A stretch of 64,000 nt of DNA from Aquimarina sp. U1-2 (lineage in GTDB: Bacteria > Bacteroidota > Bacteroidia > Flavobacteriales > Flavobacteriaceae). Numbering within the stretch: the stretch's first letter is position 1; each line of letters begins with the position of its first letter. A program made the position numbers and the translations under genes. The notes below the pieces were generated by a model. It worked only from the letters and a program-made list of their open reading frames with translations. It made no database searches and was not told the origin of the DNA. The DNA is taken from NCBI RefSeq assembly GCF_017897595.1, contig NZ_JAGKIK010000007.1:1-64000 (forward strand). The letters are read 5' to 3'. Positions 26,908 through 34,019 of the stretch are shown here, piece after piece.

Positions 26908-27416
26908 TTTCTTAGTCATAACCCAAAAGTCAAACTCTTGCTTTCCTATGGTAAAGGGGTGCTGTCCAACAATCTGATAATCATTTCGATGATAAAAAGT
27001 AATGGCACGTTCATTTTCTTTCAAGACGGACAACCACAAGTATTCACTACCTTCCTCCTTTGCTTTATCAAAAATTATTTGCTGCAATTTACTCCCTATC
27101 CCTTTTGAAGAAGTTCCTTTGAACATATAAATCTTTTGAAGTTTACAAACATTTTTATTGGTAATATAACTAGATGAAGCGTTAAGTTGTAATATGGCAT
27201 AGCCAATAGGTGAATCACCATCTATTACTATCCAAAATATGTTGTTAGCCTTAACTATACTGCTTTTTATTTTTTAAATGAAAAAGTAGTATCCAAATAA
27301 TCAATTAAATCATCTCTATCTTTAAAAAGATGCCCAAAAGATTGATCAAATGTTCTTTTTCCTAAAAAGGAAATACTTTTGACATCTTCTAAAGTAGCTT
27401 GTCTTATCGTAATCAT
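26899..27416 (-). pseudogene. GNAT family N-acetyltransferase, frameshifted
   Basis: Reading from ATG at 27416 gives MITIRQATLEDVKSISFLGK and, after 49 residues, a stop just past the run TTTAAAAAATAA. The GNAT fold resumes in the -1 frame with IKSSIVKANNIFWIVIDGDS, then the acetyl-CoA loop GTSSKGIGSKLQQIIF and FYHRNDYQIVGQHPF to 26899. One extra A in the A6 run would restore a continuous 172-residue protein, so a single-base deletion explains the break. It could also be a sequencing error or a site of transcriptional slippage. It follows the DJ-1/PfpI gene by 4 nt. Confidence 0.8.
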
Positions 27417-27420
27417 ACGC

Positions 27421-28011
27421 TTAATGTACCCAATTATATTCCATATATCTAGCCGTCTTTTGAGCTATTTGTGCTTCGTACATCTTTTCAACAATATGAA
27501 AAGACACATCTATTCCAGCCGAAATCCCTCCAGAAGTATACATTTTGTCGACCTCTACAAATCTTTTATCTTTTTGCGGAATTCCAGTAGGAACCATCTC
27601 GATTATATCATCATATACCTGATGATGGGTGCAATAAGGTTTATCATCCAATAATCCCAATGCAGCTAACAACATGGCTCCCGAACAAATACTTATCGTA
27701 TATTCTGTCTTTTGATGCACATTACGTATCCAATTTAGTGTATTTTCATTTTTAATCTGTTGTCGCACTCCAAAACCTCCGGATATGATTAAAATATCGA
27801 TATCTGGGCTATTTTTGTAATCATATTTTGGATTTACAGATAAGCCATTTACAGCCGAAATCGGGTTACGATTTTCTGCAACGGTAAAAACATTAAATAG
27901 TTCAAAATTGTTTAACTCAGAAGTTACAGAAAGCACTTCAAAAGGTCCGGCAAAGTCCAACACCTCTGCATTGTCAAAAATTAAGATCCCTACATTTCTT
28001 TTAGTATTCAT
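27421..28011 (-). CDS. DJ-1/PfpI family protein
   Basis: A 196-residue protein of the DJ-1/PfpI class I amidotransferase-like superfamily, of the AraC-associated (isonitrile hydratase-like) branch. It starts NVGILIFDNAEVLDFAGPFEV and has the nucleophile elbow TISICSGAMLLAALGLL with Cys, then SGGISAGIDVSFHIVEKM. No DNA-binding domain is attached. Substrate unknown. It lies in a minus-strand cluster with an FMN-binding protein and a broken acetyltransferase. Confidence 0.9.
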   Translation of the reverse strand: MNTKRNVGILIFDNAEVLDFAGPFEVLSVTSELNNFELFNVFTVAENRNPISAVNGLSVNPKYDYKNSPDIDILIISGGFGVRQQIKNENTLNWIRNVHQKTEYTISICSGAMLLAALGLLDDKPYCTHHQVYDDIIEMVPTGIPQKDKRFVEVDKMYTSGGISAGIDVSFHIVEKMYEAQIAQKTARYMEYNWVH

Positions 28012-28024
28012 TAATTTACATCTT

Positions 28025-28690
28025 TTATTTTACTCTATTCTTTTCAACGTACGTTAATACAGAATCAGGCGTTGTTACATCTCTTAACAAATTTTCATCT
28101 GAAATTGCAGGAAATGCCACTTGTTTGATAGGCACTACACCTGCCCAAATTGGTAATTTATGATCTTCTGGCTCGTCATTTACGCCTTCGGCTCTTATTT
28201 TTGCAGAAGCAGTATCTATACTTATTTCTAAGACCAAAGTAGCATTAAATTCTTTTTTATTAGGTTGTCTAACATGATCCCAATGACCTGCAACCATGTG
28301 ATTGACAATACCGGCTAAAGCTTCCATTTTTTCTTTAGGATCATCAACTTTTCTTACCGTACCAAAAATGGTTGCCGATCTATAATTCGCCGAATGATGA
28401 AAAGCTGATCTTGCCAAAACCAGTCCGTCTAAATGAGTTACTGTAAGACTGGCTTCGCCAGCTTCTAACAAACTGGTCATCATACGATTTTTAAGAGATC
28501 CATGAATGTAAATTTTATGTTCTTTTCTAAAATACGCAGTTGGAATCACAATAGCTTTTCCTCGAAAAATATACCCTATATGGCATAAAAAACCATCATC
28601 TAAAATAGCATGTACAGTGTCGACGTCGTAACTGGCTCTTTTTGGCCCTCTTTTTACTTTGTTTAGTTCTGATATTTGATATTCTTTCAT
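28025..28690 (-). CDS. pyridoxamine 5'-phosphate oxidase family FMN-binding protein
   Basis: A 221-residue split-barrel flavin-binding protein: ILDDGFLCHIGYIFRGKAIVIPTAYFRKEHKIYIHGSLKNRMM is the typical FMN barrel start, then RSATIFGTVRKVDD and NHMVAGHWDHVR. It is not PdxH; such proteins are usually of unknown substrate. It is divergent from a MocR regulator, a common arrangement in which the regulator controls the oxidase-like gene. Its 5' leader (28684-28800) holds a terminator-like hairpin that recurs at 54441. Confidence 0.88.
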   Translation of the reverse strand: MKEYQISELNKVKRGPKRASYDVDTVHAILDDGFLCHIGYIFRGKAIVIPTAYFRKEHKIYIHGSLKNRMMTSLLEAGEASLTVTHLDGLVLARSAFHHSANYRSATIFGTVRKVDDPKEKMEALAGIVNHMVAGHWDHVRQPNKKEFNATLVLEISIDTASAKIRAEGVNDEPEDHKLPIWAGVVPIKQVAFPAISDENLLRDVTTPDSVLTYVEKNRVK

Positions 28691-28800
28691 ACGTTTAAAT
28701 CTTTTTAATTGTTTGGAAACGAAATAATTAAAAAATTGAGAACGTATGTAAGCGCTACGCTCTCACATTAAAAATTTTAAACATTCCCTTTTGTGAAGTA
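28684..28800 (-). promoter_or_regulatory. leader module with terminator-like hairpin, copy 1
   Basis: This approximately 115-bp segment upstream of the FMN-binding gene is about 80% identical by eye to 54441-54556. On the minus strand it holds GAGAGCGTA (28756-28764) and TACGTTCTC (28738-28746), a 9-bp stem with one G-U pair and a 9-nt loop, followed by AATTTTTTAATT, as in a rho-independent terminator, about 40 nt before the ATG. The loop sequence differs between the copies but the geometry is the same. It could be an attenuator or a repeat; the ligand is unknown. Confidence 0.65.
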
Positions 28801-29000
28801 ATTTTTAAAATTTATTAATGCTCGTTTCATCAATTTATATTTTTTGATTTTTAGTTGTCAGATGGAATCGCCATATCATCATATTGGTGGGTATCATCCT
28901 GATTGTTATGGCTTATTTCATGATTCATTTTTAGTTAAAATCGGTTCGCTGGTTTTACATATTCATCAAAAGTAGTAGTTTTATGGTGTGTTATAATGAT

Positions 29001-29031
29001 CCAGTTTTTAAATACCTAATAGTCCAGTTTT
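29001..29031 (+). promoter_or_regulatory. direct repeats, candidate MocR operator
   Basis: CCAGTTTT occurs at 29001-29008 and at 29024-29031, 23 bp apart, the second overlapping the proposed TTG start. MocR-type regulators usually bind direct repeats in the divergent promoter region, so this pair is a plausible site for autoregulation. Confidence 0.45.
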
Positions 29032-30520
29032 GTTTCCTTTTAAAAGTAACATTGTACTCGATCGCACCTCTAATCGTAATTTGTATCTTCAGTTATGTGA
29101 TCAAATTATTGGTTTTATAAAATCAGGGAAGCTTCTTCCGTCGACCAAATTACCCGGATCCAGGAGGTTATCAGAGGATTTGAAAATTCATCGTAAAACG
29201 GTAATTGCAGCATATGACGAGCTATTATCTCAAGGTTGGATAGAGACGCTTCCTGCAAGAGGTACATTCGTAAATAGTATCCTTCCGATCATTAAACCGC
29301 AACATTTTGACCCAAATACTGCTCAAGCGACAAAAGAAAAGAAAAGTGGTTTTTCGTTTATACAGCGACCCAACTTAACGCCTGATTTGAACGACTATTC
29401 TGAAACCGGAATCATAAAAGTAAATGATGGATCTCCTGATCATCGCCTTGCACCTATTGAAGAAATTTCGAGAGTCTATAGAAACGTCATCAAAAAAACA
29501 TACCATCGAAAACTTCTTACGTATGGACCCGTATCCGGAAATTTAGAATTACGAAAAATTTTGGTTAATTACCTAAATCAAACACGAGGGCTTCGTATAG
29601 ACGTTGATAATGTATTCATCACACGAGGTAGTCAAATGGGGATTTATATAGCTTCTCAATTACTTCTTTCTTCCAAAAACCATATTGCTGTTGGTAACAG
29701 TAATTATATGACCGCAGATACTACATTTGTCGATGCCGGAGGAATTATCGAAAGGGTTCCTGTAGACAAATATGGCTTAAACACTGTTGCTTTAGAAGGG
29801 CTATGTAAGACTAAAAAGATTACTGCCGTTTTTGTGACATCCCATCACCACCACCCTACTACAGTAACACTTTCTGCAGAAAGACGCATGCATTTGTTGC
29901 AATTGGCACAACAATTCAGGTTTGCTATTATAGAAGATGATTATGATTATGACTTCCATTATGGCAATGCACCTATTTTGCCACTGGCAAGCAATGATTA
30001 CAATGGAAATGTAATTTATATAGGTAGTTTTACTAAAATCATAGCTCCTGCAATGCGAATAGGCTATCTAATCGCTCCAAAAGATTTTATAGATGAAGCC
30101 TCAAAATTGAGAAAGATCATAGATCGTCAAGGAGATAGCTTGTTAGAACAAACACTGGCACACATGATCAAAACTGGGGATGTGCAAAGGCATTGCCAAA
30201 AAGTTTTAAAAATTTATAAAACAAGGCGTGATTTGTTTTGCACATTACTAAAAGAAAAACTTGACGCATATTTTGATTTTGAAATTCCGAAAGGTGGCAT
30301 GGCCGTTTGGATTCGACTAAACAAAAAGTACAACTGGGATGATGTAGTAATCCAGTGTAAAAAGCAAAGCGTTGAACTTAATCCAGAATGGAAACGGTAT
30401 GATAACGATTGTTCAGGACATAATGGAATACGGCTTGGGTTTGCCTCTTTAAACGAATCGGAAATCAAAAGGGTTATCGACTGTCTAGAAAAAGCCTTAA
30501 AGATGATTTCGACAAGCTAA
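29030..30520 (+). CDS. MocR-type transcriptional regulator (GntR HTH plus aminotransferase-like domain)
   Basis: A 496-residue regulator: N-terminal GntR winged HTH (about 12-78, with LPGSRRLSEDLKIHRKTVIAAYDELLSQGWIE) joined to a fold I PLP domain (about 130-490). The PLP lysine is in YIGSFTKIIAPAMRIGYLIA and the conserved IIEDDYDYDFHYG and HHHHPTTV are visible. The start is TTG at 29030; no in-frame ATG precedes it. It is divergent from the FMN-binding/DJ-1 cluster, which it probably controls, with pyridoxal phosphate or an amine as the effector by analogy to PdxR/GabR. This is inference. Confidence 0.9.
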   Translation: MFPFKSNIVLDRTSNRNLYLQLCDQIIGFIKSGKLLPSTKLPGSRRLSEDLKIHRKTVIAAYDELLSQGWIETLPARGTFVNSILPIIKPQHFDPNTAQATKEKKSGFSFIQRPNLTPDLNDYSETGIIKVNDGSPDHRLAPIEEISRVYRNVIKKTYHRKLLTYGPVSGNLELRKILVNYLNQTRGLRIDVDNVFITRGSQMGIYIASQLLLSSKNHIAVGNSNYMTADTTFVDAGGIIERVPVDKYGLNTVALEGLCKTKKITAVFVTSHHHHPTTVTLSAERRMHLLQLAQQFRFAIIEDDYDYDFHYGNAPILPLASNDYNGNVIYIGSFTKIIAPAMRIGYLIAPKDFIDEASKLRKIIDRQGDSLLEQTLAHMIKTGDVQRHCQKVLKIYKTRRDLFCTLLKEKLDAYFDFEIPKGGMAVWIRLNKKYNWDDVVIQCKKQSVELNPEWKRYDNDCSGHNGIRLGFASLNESEIKRVIDCLEKALKMISTS

Positions 30521-30528
30521 ATCAGGAA

Positions 30529-31098
30529 TTATTTTATCTCTAAATCATACTTGTACAGCAATCCAGCCAATCCAGATGTTGAGAATTTTGCTTTTTTTAA
30601 TTTATTCATTTCTGGATCGATTGTAAAATTCTTGGCCGTACTAAAATCAACTTTCTCTGCATTGGTGTTTTCGAAAATGGCTTTAGCCAAATCACAATCG
30701 TGAAACGTTGAACCTACGATATCAGCATCTGTAAAATCGGCTTCTTTAAGGCTGCAATTATGAAATATTGTATTTTTCATTGTAAATCCATAGAAAGAAC
30801 TGTAATCCAGGTTACAGTCTTCAAACTTTGCAGAAAACATGAAATCATTGCAGCTACCTATATTTACGCCGAGCATTTTAGATGCTTTAAACACCACTCC
30901 CTGAAACGAAGTTTCTTTTAACATTGTTGAATCAAAATTGCAGGTGTCAAAATTACATTCTAAAAAAGTAACTGTTGACATATTAGTAGCGGTAAAATCA
31001 CAGTTTAGAAATGTGCAATTATCATACGCTCTAGCTGGTAATTTTTTACCAGAAAAGTGGTCATTTTTAAAAGTCTGATCAAAAATTGAGTGATTCAT
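30529..31098 (-). CDS. pentapeptide repeat protein
   Basis: A 189-residue protein built of A(D/N)LxX-type pentapeptides, e.g. DNCTFLNCDFTATNMSTVTF, LECNFDTCNFDSTML, and FHNCSLKEADFTDADIVGS, which fold into a right-handed quadrilateral beta helix. Central Phe/Leu at every fifth position is visible for most of the length. It resembles the Qnr/MfpA group that can mimic DNA and protect gyrase, but I cannot assign this role here. It is 20 nt downstream of a VOC gene and of proline dehydrogenase on the same strand. Confidence 0.85.
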   Translation of the reverse strand: MNHSIFDQTFKNDHFSGKKLPARAYDNCTFLNCDFTATNMSTVTFLECNFDTCNFDSTMLKETSFQGVVFKASKMLGVNIGSCNDFMFSAKFEDCNLDYSSFYGFTMKNTIFHNCSLKEADFTDADIVGSTFHDCDLAKAIFENTNAEKVDFSTAKNFTIDPEMNKLKKAKFSTSGLAGLLYKYDLEIK

Positions 31099-31118
31099 AT
31101 CCTTTTCGAATGTATATC

Positions 31119-31499
31119 TTAACTCTCAAGTTTCCAAGGTGGGTTTTTTCTAGTATCACCGGCAAAATACAAAATGATTTGATTTCCATCAGGATCTTTA
31201 AGTCGAGCTTCTCGCCACAACCAAGACTGATCAGTAGGTAATTGATCAAATTGTAAACCTCCTTTTTGTAAGCGGTCTACCTCTTGATCCAGTTTTTCAG
31301 TTTCAAAATATACATATATGCCCTCTCCGTCTGGTAACTTTTCTACATAATGAATAGAAAATGTCGCATCACCTTCTCTACATTCGAAACGAGCATAATG
31401 TGGCAATGCCTCAACAATCAAACGCAATCCTAATTTTTTATAAAAATCAATCGATACGATAACATCGTTTGATGGTACTGTAATTTGATTAAGATTCAT
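31119..31499 (-). CDS. VOC family (glyoxalase/bleomycin resistance-like) protein
   Basis: A 126-residue vicinal-oxygen-chelate protein: MNLNQITVPSNDVIVSIDFYKKLGLRLIVEA starts the first beta-alpha-beta-beta-beta module and WREARLKDPDGNQIILYFAGD ends the second with the metal Glu/Asp region. No substrate can be named. It directly follows the proline dehydrogenase stop without spacer and probably shares its mRNA. Confidence 0.85.
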   Translation of the reverse strand: MNLNQITVPSNDVIVSIDFYKKLGLRLIVEALPHYARFECREGDATFSIHYVEKLPDGEGIYVYFETEKLDQEVDRLQKGGLQFDQLPTDQSWLWREARLKDPDGNQIILYFAGDTRKNPPWKLES

Positions 31500-32678
31500 T
31501 TATAATTTTCTTCGTTTTCGCTCTTGAGCTATCAAGTTGAGCTCGCGACTAGTTTGCCCCGCAACCGATGTATTTTCTTCTGCACGACGAATGAGATAGG
31601 GCATTACATCTCGAACAGGGCCAAAAGGTACATATTTGGCCACATTAAAACCTTCTTCAGCCTGATTAAAGCTTATATGATCACTCATTCCGTAAAGCTG
31701 TCCAAACCAAACTCTAGGATCGTCACGCACGATACCAAGCTCTCTCATTAAGTCCATAGCCAAATAACTACTCGCTTCGTTATGCGTGCCTACAAAAACA
31801 GAAATATCTTCGATATTTTCTAAACAATACATCATCGTAGTATTAAAGTTTTTATCGGTATGATTTTTATCGCTACAGATAGGCGTAGGGTATCCTTTAT
31901 CTAGAGCACGTTCATTTTCTTTTTCCATGTAAGCACCGCGTACTACTTTAACTCCAATTTTAAATTTGTAAGCTCGGGCTTCTTCATGTAATTTTTTTAC
32001 ATATTCTAAGCGATCGTGTCTATACGTTTGTAATGTATTGTAAACAATAGCTTTTTCTTTATTATACTTACGCATCATTTGGGAAACGAGTTCGTCTGCC
32101 GCGTCTTGCATCCAGCTCTCTTCGGCATCAATTAATAAAGCAACATCGCACTCATACGCTTTTTTACAAGCTTTATCGAAACGCTGTACAATCCGTTTCC
32201 ACTCTTCTTCTTCTGCTGCCGTTAATGCTGTTCCTTCAGTTTTTTTTTGCCAGATTAAAAATCGTCCAAAGCCTGTTGGCTTAAAAACACCAAAGGGCAT
32301 GGCATCTTTTTGGTCTGCAAATTCAAGAAGTTCTATCGTTTTTTTGAGTGCCGCATCAAATTGTGCTTCTTCTTCTTTACCTTCTACAGAGTAATCTAAT
32401 ACAGAGCAAACTTTTTTTGCATACATTTTGTCTACTACAGGTAAGCAATCATCCTCACTTACCCCACCGCAAAAATGATCAAAAACGGTAGCTCGTATTA
32501 ATCCCTGAACGGGTAAGTGTGCTTTTAAAGCAAAATTGGTAACCGCAGTGCCTATCTTGACAAGCGGCTCTTTGGAGATCATTTTAAAGAGGAAATAAGC
32601 TCTTTCTAACTCAGAATCACTTTTTAAAGCAAATGCCGTTTTGGTATTATCGAAAATAGTATGTTCAACCATCAACAT
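31500..32678 (-). CDS. proline dehydrogenase
   Basis: A monofunctional FAD enzyme that oxidises proline to pyrroline-5-carboxylate, donating electrons to quinone. The 392-residue TIM barrel has VLDYSVEGKEEE, LIDAEESWMQDAADEL, IVYNTLQTYRHDRLEYV, KVVRGAYMEKENERA and the C-terminal LIRRAEENTSVAGQTSRE, which carries the substrate-binding RRAEEN motif. The P5C dehydrogenase needed for glutamate formation is not in the window. An alternative Met at residue 3 is possible as start. Confidence 0.94.
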   Translation of the reverse strand: MLMVEHTIFDNTKTAFALKSDSELERAYFLFKMISKEPLVKIGTAVTNFALKAHLPVQGLIRATVFDHFCGGVSEDDCLPVVDKMYAKKVCSVLDYSVEGKEEEAQFDAALKKTIELLEFADQKDAMPFGVFKPTGFGRFLIWQKKTEGTALTAAEEEEWKRIVQRFDKACKKAYECDVALLIDAEESWMQDAADELVSQMMRKYNKEKAIVYNTLQTYRHDRLEYVKKLHEEARAYKFKIGVKVVRGAYMEKENERALDKGYPTPICSDKNHTDKNFNTTMMYCLENIEDISVFVGTHNEASSYLAMDLMRELGIVRDDPRVWFGQLYGMSDHISFNQAEEGFNVAKYVPFGPVRDVMPYLIRRAEENTSVAGQTSRELNLIAQERKRRKL

Positions 32679-32839
32679 TAATTTTAGGAATCTTCAGGTT
32701 TATAAACGTTTTCATGAAAATATGACTAATAAAACCGAATAGCACATCAGATTTTTGTCATTTCTGCAAATATAAAACATGCAAGTTTAATTTGATCTAA
32801 ATTCTGCTTAATTTCGCTGATCTTAATTTTAGTTATGAT

Positions 32840-33910
32840 ATGAAGCCTATAGTTTCAAACGATTCAACAGTATATTTTGGCAAAGAAAGTTATTCACAAC
32901 TCAATGCGCATCTAGAAAAATCGAAGTATTCGAAGGTGGGTATTTTGGTAGATAGTAATACGCATGAGTATTGCCTATCTCGTTTTATGAGTACTATTGA
33001 TAAAGAATATGACATTGAAATTCTAGAAATCGAAGCTGGTGAAATTCACAAAAACATAGAAACATGCAGTGGTGTTTGGAATGCGTTGTCTGAATTAGGT
33101 TTTGACCGTAAAAGCTTACTCATCAATCTAGGTGGCGGTGTTATTACAGATCTTGGTGGATTTGTTGCGAGTACATATAAAAGAGGAATCGATTATATTA
33201 ATGTTCCTACTTCCTTATTAGCCATGGTAGATGCTTCTGTAGGAGGAAAAACCGGTGTAGATCTTGGTAATTTAAAAAATATGGTGGGCGTTATAAGTGA
33301 GTCTGAAATGGTGCTTATAGATACCGAATACCTGGCAACACTACCTGTAAATCAAATGTGTAGTGGCTTTTCCGAAATGCTGAAACACGGCCTGATTCAA
33401 GATAAAGAATACTGGGAGAAATTAAGTGACTTATCACAATTAGAACTTGATGATCTAGATCAACTAATCTACGATTCGATAGTTATTAAAAATACTATTG
33501 TAAGCAAGGATCCTACAGAACAAAATATAAGAAAATATCTCAATTTTGGACATACTTTGGGTCATGCTATAGAATCTTTCTACCTTACTCATCCTGAGAC
33601 ACCCACCCTTTTGCATGGTGAAGCAATAGCTATAGGGATGATTATGGAAACGTATATTTCATCAAAATTGTTGGCGGTAACTTCAGAAGATCTTCAATTT
33701 GTAAGTGCTGTAATTTTGGCTACTTTTCCTAAAGTTGAAATACCGGCAGAAGATCATGAGAAAATAATAGCACTGCTAGTACACGATAAAAAAAATGAGC
33801 GAGGAAATGTGCTATTTGTGCTATTGAATACGATTGGCGAAGCGCAATACGACTGTAAAGTACCTCATGAATTACTGCATAAAGCTTTTGAGTACTACAA
33901 CGCGCTTTAA
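32840..33910 (+). CDS. aroB: 3-dehydroquinate synthase AroB
   Basis: Second step of the shikimate pathway: DAHP to 3-dehydroquinate, with NAD and a metal. 356 residues. Visible: NLGGGVITDLGGFVASTYKRGIDYINVPTSLL, MVDASVGGKTGVDLGNLKNMVG, the metal ligands in FSEMLKHGL, and LNFGHTLGHAIES and LLHGEAIAIGM. It faces away from proline dehydrogenase, followed 110 nt later by uvrA; the two are not obviously an operon because a hairpin (33909-33965) and a -7 box lie between. Confidence 0.97.
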   Translation: MKPIVSNDSTVYFGKESYSQLNAHLEKSKYSKVGILVDSNTHEYCLSRFMSTIDKEYDIEILEIEAGEIHKNIETCSGVWNALSELGFDRKSLLINLGGGVITDLGGFVASTYKRGIDYINVPTSLLAMVDASVGGKTGVDLGNLKNMVGVISESEMVLIDTEYLATLPVNQMCSGFSEMLKHGLIQDKEYWEKLSDLSQLELDDLDQLIYDSIVIKNTIVSKDPTEQNIRKYLNFGHTLGHAIESFYLTHPETPTLLHGEAIAIGMIMETYISSKLLAVTSEDLQFVSAVILATFPKVEIPAEDHEKIIALLVHDKKNERGNVLFVLLNTIGEAQYDCKVPHELLHKAFEYYNAL

Positions 33911-33965
33911 CCTGGTTTGAAGGCATGTTAAGACGTAATAGATTTTCTAATGCATAAACCAGGTT
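33909..33965. terminator. long-loop inverted repeat after aroB
   Basis: AACCTGGTTT at 33909-33918 and AAACCAGGTT at 33956-33965 form a perfect 10-bp stem with a 37-nt loop, starting at the aroB stop codon. It may serve as a terminator, but the loop is long and the U-run weak. Confidence 0.4.
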
Positions 33966-33992
33966 TAATACTATGTTTCTATTTTTAATACC

Positions 33993-34000
33993 TACATTTG
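33993..34000 (+). promoter_or_regulatory. -7 box TACATTTG before uvrA
   Basis: TACATTTG fits TAnnTTTG and lies 20 nt before the uvrA ATG. No close TTTG -33 box is visible; only TTTA-like sequence is seen at the expected distance. Confidence 0.5.
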
Positions 34001-34019
34001 CAATCTTGGTTAAAATTTT

